Part shown: piece after piece, positions 1-8,437 of the stretch
Position numbering within the stretch: the first letter of the stretch is position 1
Layout of the letters: each line of letters begins with the position of its first letter
NCBI GenBank assembly: GCA_944382875.1
Contig: CALWNQ010000017.1
Location: 1 to 55,924 of the forward strand
Direction: 5' to 3'
DNA: 55,924 nt
From: an uncultured Clostridia bacterium
Lineage (GTDB): Bacteria; Bacillota; Clostridia; Oscillospirales; Ruminococcaceae
Translations under genes and position numbers: made by a program
Notes under the pieces: model-generated
The model's database searches: none
Told to the model about the DNA's origin: nothing
The model's input: the letters and a program-made list of their open reading frames with translations, nothing else

Positions 1-1220
1 CCCTGAATGAGCTTCCACGGCACCGTGGTGGGCAGCATGGCGCGCGGTTCGGGCAGCTCCTCCCGCATGACAAACCACATTTCGGGCGGGAGCTCCCTTC
101 TGCCGGTCCGTCCCATCCGCTGGAGGAAGGAGGAAACGGTAAACGGCGCGTCAATCTGAAAAGCGCGTTCCAGCCGGCCGATGTCGATGCCGAGTTCCAG
201 TGTGGCGGTTGTCACAGTGGTGAGAAACTGCTCTTCGTCCTTCATGGCAATTTCTGCCGTTTCCCGGTAGGAAGCCGACAGGTTGCCGTGGTGGATGAGG
301 AAGCGGTCCGGTTCATGACGGGCTTCGCAGTATTGCCGCAGAGTGGTGGTCACCGCCTCGCACTCTTCCCGGGAATTGCAGAAAACCAGGCATTTTTTAC
401 CCCGTGTGTGCTCAAAAATATAGCCGATGCCGGGATCGGCGTTGTCGGGTGCCTTGTCGGTGGGGGATTCCAGCACCGGCAGAGCGGGCTGCTCCGCCTC
501 GTTTTTGGAAGCCTGCGGCCCCTGAATGAAGAAATGCTCCATCGAAACCCGCCACTTTGCGCCTTTTGCTTCGATCCGCGGTATGACGGTTTTCCGACCG
601 GTGCCGGATGAAAGAAATTCGCCGGTGCTTTCCAGATCGCCGATGGTGGCCGAAAGCCCGATCCGCCGGGGATTGACGCCGGCCATCCGGGAGAGCCGCT
701 CGATCAGGCAGAGCGTCTGTCCGCCGCGGTCGCCGCGCATCAGCGAGTGAACTTCGTCAATCACAATAAAGCGGAGGTCGCAGAACAGCCGGGTGATGGC
801 AGCGTGTTTGTGCAGAAGCAGCGCTTCGAGCGATTCGGGGGTGATCTGGAGGATGCCGGACGGGTGTTTGAGCAGTTTTGCCTTGTGGGACTGGGATACG
901 TCGCCGTGCCAGTGCCAGACCGGGATCTGCGCTTCGGCGCAAAGGTCGTTTAAGCGCAGGAACTGGTCGTTGATGAGGGCTTTGAGCGGGCCGATATAGA
1001 TGGCCCCCACCGAACGGGGCATGTCTTCGGAAAACAGGGTGAGAATGGGAAAGAAGGCGGCTTCGGTTTTGCCGGAGGCGGTGGAGGCGGAAAGCAGGAC
1101 GTTGTCTTCGGTGTTGAAGATGGCGTCGCCGGCCGCGACCTGAATGGCGCGGAGCGACTCCCAGTTGTTCCGATAGATGAAATCCTGTACAAAGGGGGCA
1201 TACCGGTCAAAGATGTTCAT
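1..1220 (-). CDS. Lhr-like DEAD/DEAH (DEVH) superfamily 2 helicase, C-terminus cut by window edge
   Basis: The frame runs from an ATG at 1220 (GGAGG just upstream) off the left edge, giving about 406 residues of a larger protein. Visible SF2 helicase motifs are a Walker A region ASTASGKTEA at residues 45-54, the DEVH box at 155-158, motif III SAT at 190-192, LELGIDIG, and the arginine-finger motif RMGRTGRR. Lhr-like helicases are ATP-dependent DNA or RNA translocases, and BrxHI of type 2 BREX belongs to this group. It is the last visible gene of a minus-strand operon, starting 12 bases after the BrxD-like ATPase stop. That pairing points to a shared DNA-processing or defence role. The helicase class is confident; the exact family and substrate are inferred. 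Confidence 0.85.
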   Translation of the reverse strand, partial: MNIFDRYAPFVQDFIYRNNWESLRAIQVAAGDAIFNTEDNVLLSASTASGKTEAAFFPILTLFSEDMPRSVGAIYIGPLKALINDQFLRLNDLCAEAQIPVWHWHGDVSQSHKAKLLKHPSGILQITPESLEALLLHKHAAITRLFCDLRFIVIDEVHSLMRGDRGGQTLCLIERLSRMAGVNPRRIGLSATIGDLESTGEFLSSGTGRKTVIPRIEAKGAKWRVSMEHFFIQGPQASKNEAEQPALPVLESPTDKAPDNADPGIGYIFEHTRGKKCLVFCNSREECEAVTTTLRQYCEARHEPDRFLIHHGNLSASYRETAEIAMKDEEQFLTTVTTATLELGIDIGRLERAFQIDAPFTVSSFLQRMGRTGRRELPPEMWFVMREELPEPRAMLPTTVPWKLIQ

Positions 1221-1232
1221 GGGTTCCTCCCG

Positions 1233-2552
1233 TTAAATCTCGAACTCCGCAAAATCTCCGCCGGCTTCCGCCTCCTCGCTCTGCGGCTTAGCAAAGGGGA
1301 AGCTCTCGGCCTGTAAAAGGCTCTCCGGTTTGACCTGCGGATTCTGGTAAAGGATGTCAAGCAGTTCGATGAAATCGCGGATGACCTCACGCGGGGTGAT
1401 GTTGGTGTCGGCGCCAATGCGGCCGTATTCCATCTGGATGAACTGTACCATCTGCTCCTGATTGACAATCTGGGTGTAGCCGAATAAACCGGCATGAATG
1501 TCGGCCAGCTTTTCGATCAGGACGAGCATCTCCTCATAGCTGAGCGGCGCAAGCCGGATGACCGGCGCCAGCATGTCCCGCACACCGTCTTCGCGGGCGA
1601 ATTTTCCCTCCGCCAGCCGGGAACGGAGCGCTTCGTAGCTGTAAACGCCGCGCCGGGTATCCTCGATGCATTGCGGCGTTCCGGAGAGGATGATGCCCAG
1701 ATGGGAAGCTTTGCCCTGCAAAGTGTCGTTATACATGGTGAGGATTTTTTCGTAGTTGTACTGCCGGGTGATGCTGTTGGGGATTTTGTAGATGTTGACC
1801 AGCTCGTCGATCAGGACCAGCAGCCCGCCGTAGCCCGCTTTCTGCAAAAAGGCGGCAAAGAGCTTGATATATTCGTACCAGTCGTCGTCGGTGATGATGA
1901 TATTCACGCCCAGTTCGGCGCGCGCTTCCGATTTGGTGCCGTATTCGCCGCGGAACCACTTGACCACCAGCGCTTTGTTTTCGTCGTCGCCGTTGATGGA
2001 AGATTTGTAGTAGAGGGAAAGGAGCCGCGCGAAGTCAAAGCCGTGCACCATTTCGCTGAGCGCGCCGGTTACCCGGTAGATTTTCTGATCCACCAGCTTG
2101 CCGAAAGCGGAATCGGCGGGGTCCAGCCCCGATTCAGCGGCGGTTTCGCTTTGGATGCTGCTGATCCAGCGGTCGAGGATCAGGGTGAGTGCGCCGCCTT
2201 CCGGCCGCGTTTTGGTGGAAAGGTTGCGGATCAGTTCCTTATAGGTGGCAAGTCCCTGTCCCTTTGTCCCCTGGAGCCGACGCTCCGGGGAAAGGTCGGC
2301 GTCGGCCACGACAAAGCCGCGCTCCATCACATGGTTGCGGATGGCCTGGAGCAGGAAGCTTTTTCCGCTGCCGTACTTGCCCATGATAAAGCGGAAAGAA
2401 GCGCCTCCCTCTTCGATAATGTCCACATCGTGGAGCAGGGCGCGGATCTCGGCGTCCCGTCCGACTGTGATATACGGCAGTCCAACCCGCGGCACGACGC
2501 CGCCTTTGAGCGAATTGATGACCGCCGAGGCGATCCGTTTCGGTATTTTCAT
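1233..2552 (-). CDS. BrxD-like P-loop ATPase (BREX system ATP-binding / DUF2791 type)
   Basis: This 439-residue ATPase has a Walker A motif GKYGSGKS at residues 58-65, a Walker B motif LLVLIDE at 244-250 and a sensor-like SGTPQ segment near 293. The N-terminus (KRIASAVINSLKGGVVPRVG) and layout match the DUF2791/BrxD family of ATPases found in type 2 BREX and in TerB-associated operons. The ATG at 2552 overlaps the stop of the upstream TerB gene as ATGA, so the two are translationally coupled. The helicase follows 12 bases later. Function is unproven; a DNA-loading or motor role next to the helicase is inferred from the family. No PglZ, PglX or PglW is visible, so a complete BREX locus cannot be claimed. 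Confidence 0.8.
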   Translation of the reverse strand: MKIPKRIASAVINSLKGGVVPRVGLPYITVGRDAEIRALLHDVDIIEEGGASFRFIMGKYGSGKSFLLQAIRNHVMERGFVVADADLSPERRLQGTKGQGLATYKELIRNLSTKTRPEGGALTLILDRWISSIQSETAAESGLDPADSAFGKLVDQKIYRVTGALSEMVHGFDFARLLSLYYKSSINGDDENKALVVKWFRGEYGTKSEARAELGVNIIITDDDWYEYIKLFAAFLQKAGYGGLLVLIDELVNIYKIPNSITRQYNYEKILTMYNDTLQGKASHLGIILSGTPQCIEDTRRGVYSYEALRSRLAEGKFAREDGVRDMLAPVIRLAPLSYEEMLVLIEKLADIHAGLFGYTQIVNQEQMVQFIQMEYGRIGADTNITPREVIRDFIELLDILYQNPQVKPESLLQAESFPFAKPQSEEAEAGGDFAEFEI

Positions 2553-4051
2553 GGTTCGATGATTCCTTTCAGTTCGTCGAGATAATCTTCAATCGGGACC
2601 GGGGTTTCGCCGTCAAATTCCAGCACAGTGTCCCCGAATTGGTCAAACAGTTTTTCGTTGATGCCATCCACCATGATGGAAAGCAACAGACCGGATTCCC
2701 GCAAAACGGCGCGGAAATCCTTTCCATTTAGCAAAGCCCGCAGAAAAGCCGTTTCAGCCGGCGTGAGCGGGGAGCTCGTCTTTTCTGGTTCCGATGGCGG
2801 CGGGTTGGGTGGTTTTTCCTGTTTGGGCGGGGGAGGAGGCGTTTCTTCCGTTTCCTCTTCCACGATCAGGCGGTCGCGAGTGAGGTCGGCGGCGGCGCGG
2901 ATTCCGTCCAACCGGGAAAGATCCAGCTTGATTTCGGGAATGGTGCTGCGGCGTTTTTCTTCAGTAAGGCGGGCAAGTTCCTTTTCGATAATACTCTGCA
3001 GAGTTTTGGTGATCTGCTGCGGTTTGAGCGGCGGTTTGAAGCCGGCTTGCTGCCGCATCAGGCGGTCGACCGCCTTGAGAATTTCACCCAGTTCCGAACT
3101 CGATTTTTTGCTTCCAAAAAAGGTGCGGCAGCTCCATTTTCCATTTTTGCAGAAAAAAACACAGCTTTCGCTGACTTGGTAGGTGTAGTCTTCATACCGG
3201 CGGCTGTCATAGAACACTGCCGAGCTGAACATCGGATAGGGAACGGTGCCGAATTTTCCGAACAGCTTTTCGCAGAGGGTGTTTTTCCGATGTTTGCGGT
3301 AGTAGTCGGTTAAGGTGCGAAAGACAGCGCAGACAGCCCGGCATGCTTCATCGGGATGTTCGCGGCCAAATCGTCCGGTGTCGATGTGATAGGTGGACGA
3401 AGCACAGATGGCCGGGTAAAGCTCCTCATCAGGAATATTGTCCGGTTCCGCCAGCAGCGGAAGCATCCGGTCAAAGGCGGAGTCAGCCACCTCGTCGAGC
3501 AGCGCGCGGTCGAGATTATAATAGATGACATAGTCGTGCAGCCATTTTTTGACCGAATGGTCGATGGACTGATCGTATTCCCGGTAGGATTGCCAGAAGC
3601 GGCGGATCATCCCGAAGCCCTCTTCGGGCGATGGGACGCCGATCTGGTTTAACAGCTCATAAAGATAGAGATAAACAAAAGAGAGCGGCGCTTCGAGCAT
3701 GGTGCCTTTCCGCACCTTGGTCCGCCAGCTGAAATAGCCGCGAAGCTGGCTGTCGTTCAGCGACTGGTAGGTGGGATAGTACCGCACGACATCGCCGGTA
3801 AAATTGTAGTTGTCTTCGTAGTCGGCCATTTTAATGCCCTGCTCATAAAAAAGCCATTCCGATGGACGGAAAGACGCTTCCCGTGTGGCAGCAAGCCGGC
3901 GCATGGCGGTGATCTGGGACGGTGCGGAGCGTTTCATTTGAGCAGCGGTTTTGAGAATCGGCTCGTCCCGGTAAACCGGGGAATTTTCCTGGCTTTTCTT
4001 CAATTTTGGATCGTTTAAAATCAGCTCAATTAACTTGTGAATATCCAGCAA
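2549..4051 (-). CDS. TerB-N and TerB-C domain protein, first gene of the helicase/ATPase operon
   Basis: This is a 500-residue protein. The N-terminal half carries the TerB-N signature: YQSLNDSQLRGYFSWR, then a hydrophobic SFVYLYLYELLN helix. A charged and proline-rich linker (ETPPPPPKQEKPPNPPPSEP) follows, and the end resembles TerB-C (LLLSIMVDGINEKLFDQFGD). TerB-N/TerB-C proteins are known next to helicases and DUF2791 ATPases. The start chosen is TTG at 4051, because GGAGG lies 8 bases upstream and a consensus promoter lies just beyond. The longer open frame to 5110 would run back through the promoter and across garK, so it is rejected. The biochemical role is unknown; scaffold or metal/stress sensing are both possible. 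Confidence 0.75.
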   Translation of the reverse strand: MLDIHKLIELILNDPKLKKSQENSPVYRDEPILKTAAQMKRSAPSQITAMRRLAATREASFRPSEWLFYEQGIKMADYEDNYNFTGDVVRYYPTYQSLNDSQLRGYFSWRTKVRKGTMLEAPLSFVYLYLYELLNQIGVPSPEEGFGMIRRFWQSYREYDQSIDHSVKKWLHDYVIYYNLDRALLDEVADSAFDRMLPLLAEPDNIPDEELYPAICASSTYHIDTGRFGREHPDEACRAVCAVFRTLTDYYRKHRKNTLCEKLFGKFGTVPYPMFSSAVFYDSRRYEDYTYQVSESCVFFCKNGKWSCRTFFGSKKSSSELGEILKAVDRLMRQQAGFKPPLKPQQITKTLQSIIEKELARLTEEKRRSTIPEIKLDLSRLDGIRAAADLTRDRLIVEEETEETPPPPPKQEKPPNPPPSEPEKTSSPLTPAETAFLRALLNGKDFRAVLRESGLLLSIMVDGINEKLFDQFGDTVLEFDGETPVPIEDYLDELKGIIEP

Positions 4052-4085
4052 TCCGCAGTCCTCCTTTTTTGATTTTCCTCTCCTT

Positions 4086-4114
4086 ATTATACCAATTTTA
4101 TACTTCCATTGCAA
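4086..4114 (-). promoter_or_regulatory. Sigma-A promoter of the TerB-BrxD-helicase operon
   Basis: Read on the minus strand, TTGCAA (4109-4114) is followed after 17 bases by a perfect TATAAT (4086-4091), about 35 bases upstream of the TTG start at 4051. Confidence 0.75.
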
Positions 4115-4164
4115 GGGAATCGGAAGGTTTTTTCGAACACATGTGCGGCGATTTTTGCAGAGAG

Positions 4165-4194
4165 TTGACAGTTTCATTCCGGATGGTATACAAT
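4165..4194 (+). promoter_or_regulatory. Promoter of the glycerate kinase gene
   Basis: TTGACA at 4165-4170 and TACAAT at 4189-4194 are spaced by 18 bases. The ATG at 4220 follows a GGAGG. The divergent TerB operon promoter lies about 50 bases away on the other strand. Confidence 0.7.
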
Positions 4195-4219
4195 AGAGAA
4201 AAACCACGGAGGTGCCGGG

Positions 4220-5368
4220 ATGAAACTGGTGTTTGCTTCGGATTCGTTCAAAGGATCGCTCTCTTCCAAAGAGATTCTGAAATTGCTGCGGGAAGCGGCA
4301 GAGGAGGTGTTTCCCGGTTGTGAAACAGCGGGAGTCCCCATCGCCGACGGCGGGGAGGGGACCGTTGAGGCCATTTTGGAAACGGCAGGCGGAGAGCTCT
4401 GGAAAATCCCGGTGAAAGGGCCGCTCTTTGAGGAGCGGGAAGCTGGGTGGTTGCGGATGCCGGACGGCACAGCGGTGATCGAAATGGCATCGGCGGCCGG
4501 ACTGACGATGGTGCCGGAGGAAAAACGGGATCCGCTCTCTACCACGACTTTCGGAGTGGGACAGCTCATCCTGGACGCTGCCCGCTCCGGCTGTTCCAAC
4601 ATTCTGGTGGGGTTGGGCGGCAGTGCGACCAACGACGGCGGGATGGGCGCGCTTTCGGCGCTGGGTGTCCGGTTTCTGGATGAAAGGGGGCAGCTTCTCC
4701 CCGGTACCGGCGCTTCCCTGGAGAAGGTTGCGGCGATCGACCGGAGCGGCTTCGCCGGATTGCCGGAAAATTGCCGCATTACGCTGATCTGTGATGTGGA
4801 GAATCCGCTCACCGGCCCGGAGGGTGCCGCCTGCGTCTTTGCGCCGCAGAAAGGGGCGGACGATGTCTGCGTCCGGCGGCTGGAAGCTGGAATGCGGCGG
4901 TTTGCGGCGTTGTGCGAGCGGGAGCTTGGCCGCAGCTGTGCCAAAGATCCCGGAAGCGGGGCTGCCGGAGGGCTGGGATTTGGACTCCGGCTCTTTCTTG
5001 GGGCAGAACGGCGTTCCGGTATTGGGGCGGTTCTCGATCTGACGGGCTTTGACCAGATGCTCCAAAATGCGGACCTTGTTGTGACGGGGGAGGGACGGCT
5101 TGACCGGCAATCGGTTTACGGCAAGGCAGTGTCCGGCGTGGCGGCGCGCTGCAAGAAGGCCGGGGTCCCGGCGGTTGCGCTGGCTGGTTCGCTGGGAGAG
5201 GGCTGGGAGCAGATTTTATCCGGTGGAATTGCGGCTGCCATGCCGATTGTAGACGGTCCAATGCCGCTTTCCGAAGCGATGAACCGCGCCGGAGAACTTT
5301 ATAAAAGCGCTGCAGTGCGGATGTTCCGGATGCTCCGGTGCGGGATGAAGTTGGAAAATTATAAATAA
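4220..5368 (+). CDS. garK: Glycerate kinase (GarK/GlxK type, glycerate 2-kinase)
   Basis: This 382-residue protein has the typical glycerate kinase family 1 sequence: N-terminal FASDSFKGSLSS, the motif PIADGGEGT, the glycine-rich segment LVGLGGSATNDGGMGAL and the C-terminal VVTGEGRLDRQS. The enzyme phosphorylates D-glycerate with ATP, feeding glycerate from sugar-acid breakdown into glycolysis in the cytoplasm. Length fits the family. It has its own promoter and may be cotranscribed with the small membrane protein 12 bases downstream. The hexuronate genes 35 kb away would not themselves produce glycerate, so no direct pathway link is claimed. Whether it makes 2- or 3-phosphoglycerate cannot be read from the sequence. 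Confidence 0.93.
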   Translation: MKLVFASDSFKGSLSSKEILKLLREAAEEVFPGCETAGVPIADGGEGTVEAILETAGGELWKIPVKGPLFEEREAGWLRMPDGTAVIEMASAAGLTMVPEEKRDPLSTTTFGVGQLILDAARSGCSNILVGLGGSATNDGGMGALSALGVRFLDERGQLLPGTGASLEKVAAIDRSGFAGLPENCRITLICDVENPLTGPEGAACVFAPQKGADDVCVRRLEAGMRRFAALCERELGRSCAKDPGSGAAGGLGFGLRLFLGAERRSGIGAVLDLTGFDQMLQNADLVVTGEGRLDRQSVYGKAVSGVAARCKKAGVPAVALAGSLGEGWEQILSGGIAAAMPIVDGPMPLSEAMNRAGELYKSAAVRMFRMLRCGMKLENYK

Positions 5369-5380
5369 AGGGGGATTTTT

Positions 5381-5752
5381 ATGGATATCGCGATACTGGT
5401 GATCTATTTGCTGGAAAGTGCCATTTTGGGGATAACGGCTTATACTGTCGGCCCGAAACATTCTGCTTATCCCGATTGTTCGGTGGGTTATCACTGGAAA
5501 TCAGCTGAAAAGAGTGCGGAAACCTGGTGCTATGTCAACTGTGTAGCCGGCATTACAAGCGGTATTTCGGCGGTTGTTTTGTTGATGGCGGGATTGGCTG
5601 TCTGGTTTATCAAGCCAGGCAAGGTCGTTTCGGTTATCTCGCTGCTTGCCTTGTCAGCGGTTGCAGTGGGGAGCGCTCTGTTTGTGCCATATCTTTTGCT
5701 GTATAAAAAATTTCGCCCTCTTTACAAAAATACAGAAAATGTGGTAAAATAA
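5381..5752 (+). CDS. Small SdpI-like integral membrane protein
   Basis: This 123-residue protein has about three hydrophobic segments: residues 1-22, 55-78 and 84-108. The stretch VGYHWKSAEKSAETWCYVN resembles the YGYRTARSMKTPETWKFAH motif of the SdpI-like protein encoded at 27410-27790, so I place both in the SdpI/YhfE-type immunity family. In Bacillus, SdpI protects against the SdpC toxin, but most family members have no known role. The ATG follows an AGGGGGA site, 12 bases after garK. The cysteine in the motif is a deviation from the usual pattern. Family assignment is moderate; function is unknown. Confidence 0.6.
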   Translation: MDIAILVIYLLESAILGITAYTVGPKHSAYPDCSVGYHWKSAEKSAETWCYVNCVAGITSGISAVVLLMAGLAVWFIKPGKVVSVISLLALSAVAVGSALFVPYLLLYKKFRPLYKNTENVVK

Positions 5753-5859
5753 GAAAAACTGTTTCCGGTATGTTTTGGGGAAATTTGACGATTTTTTCAA
5801 AATACGATCATAACTTTATGGTTTAATAGATTTAACAGAGAAAAATCGGAGGAAGATAC

Positions 5860-6663
5860 ATGGCAGGCAAAAAGAAACCCCAGATGGATTCCAGGCAGAA
5901 GGAACTGCAGGAACTGATTGAACTGAAAAAAATGCAGCAGGCTGCGGCTGAACACCCGGAGGAGCAGCCGCATTTTGAGCAGGAAGAAAAAATTGTTCCC
6001 AAAACTTTTAAGGAAAAATGGGCAAACTACTGGTACCACTATAAAGGTACCACATGGGTTACGGTTTTTGTCGTGATTCTGGCTGCATGGTTTATCAAAG
6101 ATATCTTTTTTGGACCCAAGTATGATATTACAGTTACTGCGGCGACCAAATACAGCTTTTCAGCCATCAATTCGGATATCAATACGATTTTGGACGAGTA
6201 TGTTACCGAGGATTACAACGGCGACGGTAAAATGAATACCATTTACAGCGAAATTACGGTAGACTACACTGGAGAAGAAATTGACCCGCAGGTTAATATG
6301 CTTAATATGCAGAAATTCATGGCGGTTTTTTCCAGCGGGACAGATCTGGTTTTTATTATGGACCAGGACGCGTATGACAACATTACTTCCAATACAGATG
6401 GAGAGCTGTTTGTAGATTTTTCGGAAATATATACCGATCAAGATATCGATATTATTCAGGGTGACAAGATTATCCTGAATGACACAAAATTTGGGAAAAA
6501 GCTTTATTTAAACAATTTGGATGAAGATGTATTTCTTTGTGTCCGGGCGCTGGGCGGTACAGCAGATCCTGATAAGAAAAAAGTGCAGACAGCTTATCAA
6601 GCCGGTTTGGATTTTGTGGACAATTTTTTGCGGGATGAATATCCGGATCTTTTTGCGGACTGA
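5860..6663 (+). CDS. Membrane-anchored protein of unknown function
   Basis: I do not recognise this 267-residue protein. It begins with a charged cytoplasmic segment rich in Lys, Gln and Glu (residues 1-60, with a coiled-coil-like DSRQKELQELIELKKMQQ). One membrane helix follows at about 65-83 (TWVTVFVVILAAWF), then an outside domain of about 180 residues rich in Asp, Tyr and Asn. The topology is predicted as N-in. The ATG has a strong GGAGG 8 bases upstream. An intrinsic terminator follows directly, so it is probably the end of a transcript. A periplasmic-binding-like fold is possible for the outside domain, but no motif proves it. Confidence 0.7.
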   Translation: MAGKKKPQMDSRQKELQELIELKKMQQAAAEHPEEQPHFEQEEKIVPKTFKEKWANYWYHYKGTTWVTVFVVILAAWFIKDIFFGPKYDITVTAATKYSFSAINSDINTILDEYVTEDYNGDGKMNTIYSEITVDYTGEEIDPQVNMLNMQKFMAVFSSGTDLVFIMDQDAYDNITSNTDGELFVDFSEIYTDQDIDIIQGDKIILNDTKFGKKLYLNNLDEDVFLCVRALGGTADPDKKKVQTAYQAGLDFVDNFLRDEYPDLFAD

Positions 6664-6671
6664 AATAACAG

Positions 6672-6699
6672 GGCGCGGCGTTTTGCCGTGCCTTTTTTT
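6672..6699 (+). terminator. Intrinsic terminator after the unknown membrane protein
   Basis: GGCGCGGC (6672-6679) pairs with GCCGTGCC (6685-6692), with a short loop, and is followed by seven T residues. It lies between the stop at 6663 and the adenine deaminase ribosome binding site. Confidence 0.75.
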
Positions 6700-6719
6700 C
6701 AAAGGGAGGAGGAACCAAG

Positions 6720-8405
6720 ATGGAAAGTGAAAAAATGCGGGATCTAATCTGTGCGGCTTCCGGTCGGAAAAAGGCGGAAACAGTTTTCCGGAACGGAAAG
6801 GTATTCAATGTGTATACCGGAGAGTTCGAACAGATTGATGTCGCGGTGGAACAGGGGATGATTGCCGGTATCGGAGGATACGAGGGAGAGTCAGAGGTAG
6901 ATCTCGGCGGGAAATATCTGGTGCCCGGTTGGATTGACAGTCACCTTCATCTGGAGTCTACGATGGTGCGTCCATCCGAGCTGGTGCGGCTGGCGGCACT
7001 GGCAGGCACGACTACTCTGATTGCCGATCCGCACGAAGCCGCCAATGTGGCCGGGCTTGCGGGAGTGGAATTTTTGCTTTCCGAAACAGCGAATTCCCCG
7101 GCGAATGTCTATATGATGGCACCATCCTGTGTTCCTGCTTCGCCAGTGGACGAAAATGGAGCTATACTGGATGCAAAGAAGTTGGAAAAACTCTGCCGAG
7201 ACACGCGCTTGCTGGGGCTTGGCGAGGTAATGGATTGCCCGGCTGTGATGGAAGCGGCCGATGAAATGCTCCAAAAGCTACTTTTGTTTGCGGGAAAACC
7301 GATTGATGGCCACGCACCGGGACTGAACGGCAAGGAGCTCTGTGCTTACCTGGCGGCCGGAATCGGGACCGACCATGAATGTTCGGACTGGGAGGATGCT
7401 CATTTGAAATACCGCTGCGGGATGATGATCCTTGTCCGGCAGGGGAGTGCTGCCCGCAACCTTGCAGAGCTGGTTTCGGGGATGGTGCGGGACGGCGTTT
7501 CGGCTCGCCGCTTCTGTTTCTGCACCGACGACAAACACATTGAAGATATTCAGCGGGAAGGACATATCGGCAGCAATATCCGAGAAGCGGTAAAGCTAGG
7601 GCTGCCGGTGCCCGAAGCGCTGCGGATGGCGTCTCTTTATCCGGCGGAATATTACGGCCTGCGGCATTTGGGGGCGATTGCACCCGGAAAACAGGCGGAT
7701 TTCGTGGTGCTGTCCGATTTGGAAGAATTCCGTCCCGCCGCGGTCTATCACCGGGGAAAACTGGTAGAGGCGGGAGAACGACAGACAGCTGTTGTTCCCC
7801 CGGAACTTCTGCACACGGTGAAATGCCGCGAACTGAGCGAAGCGGATTTTTCGTTATCAGAGGAGGAACAGCGCTTTGTATTGCAAATGATTCCCGGTCA
7901 GATCAATACGGCTGGACGGAAAACCAAACCCGGTGAAACGGGACTTCTCCGGATTGCGGTGGTGGAACGGCACGGAGGCTCCGGAAGAATCGGGCGCGGG
8001 CTGGCCGATGGATTCGGGCTCAAACACGGCGCAGCTGCCACCAGTATTTCGCACGATTCCCACAATCTTATTGTTATCGGAGATAATAGCAGGGATATGG
8101 CGCTTGCCGCCAACCGGGTGCGGGAGATGCAGGGCGGTTGTGTGCTGGCTGCGGACGGAAGAGTCTGCGGGGAACTGGCGCTGCCGCTGATGGGACTGAT
8201 GAGTTGCGACGGTTATGAAACAGTCCATCGTGGGATGGAGGAACTGAAAAAACAGGCGCGGCGGATGGGAGTGCCGGCTGAAATGGATCCGTTTATCACT
8301 CTTTCGTTCATGGCGTTGCCGGTGATTCCGGAATTTCGGATTACTACACAGGGAATGTATGATGTTACAGAAGAAAATTTCTGCAAAAACTGCAGAGAAA
8401 AATGA
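6720..8405 (+). CDS. ade: Adenine deaminase
   Basis: This 561-residue amidohydrolase has the metal-binding motif GWIDSHLHLEST and the adenine deaminase signature TTTLIADPHEAANV. It also has a second-half CTDDKH motif and a C-terminal domain with the conserved SHDSHNLIVIGDN segment. Ade converts adenine to hypoxanthine and ammonia in purine salvage, using divalent metals such as manganese or iron. The start at 6720 has a strong AGGAGGAACC site. No promoter is evident between it and the terminator at 6672-6699, so partial read-through or an undetected promoter must supply transcription. No purine riboswitch is visible upstream. Length is normal for the family. Confidence 0.93.
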   Translation: MESEKMRDLICAASGRKKAETVFRNGKVFNVYTGEFEQIDVAVEQGMIAGIGGYEGESEVDLGGKYLVPGWIDSHLHLESTMVRPSELVRLAALAGTTTLIADPHEAANVAGLAGVEFLLSETANSPANVYMMAPSCVPASPVDENGAILDAKKLEKLCRDTRLLGLGEVMDCPAVMEAADEMLQKLLLFAGKPIDGHAPGLNGKELCAYLAAGIGTDHECSDWEDAHLKYRCGMMILVRQGSAARNLAELVSGMVRDGVSARRFCFCTDDKHIEDIQREGHIGSNIREAVKLGLPVPEALRMASLYPAEYYGLRHLGAIAPGKQADFVVLSDLEEFRPAAVYHRGKLVEAGERQTAVVPPELLHTVKCRELSEADFSLSEEEQRFVLQMIPGQINTAGRKTKPGETGLLRIAVVERHGGSGRIGRGLADGFGLKHGAAATSISHDSHNLIVIGDNSRDMALAANRVREMQGGCVLAADGRVCGELALPLMGLMSCDGYETVHRGMEELKKQARRMGVPAEMDPFITLSFMALPVIPEFRITTQGMYDVTEENFCKNCREK

Positions 8406-8437
8406 TAAAACTGATGGATTTTTAAACGGTTTTGTGT

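Noticed and set aside
1494-2585. Long plus-strand frame opposite the BrxD-like gene
   Set aside because: It has no ribosome binding site or family features and is the mirror of a real coding frame. The same holds for the long minus frames opposite GH38 (9417-11594), the M18 gene (25162-26568) and gltA (49344-50567).
1-4051. Complete BREX type 2 locus
   Set aside because: Only the BrxD-like and BrxHI-like genes are seen; PglZ, PglX and PglW are not in the window, so only relatedness is claimed.
4052-5110. N-terminal extension of the TerB gene antisense to garK
   Set aside because: It would cross a consensus promoter and a ribosome binding site, and it overlaps a clear glycerate kinase gene.
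8377-8400. Terminator at the end of ade
   Set aside because: TTTCTGCA and TGCAGAGAAA pair imperfectly and no T-run follows.
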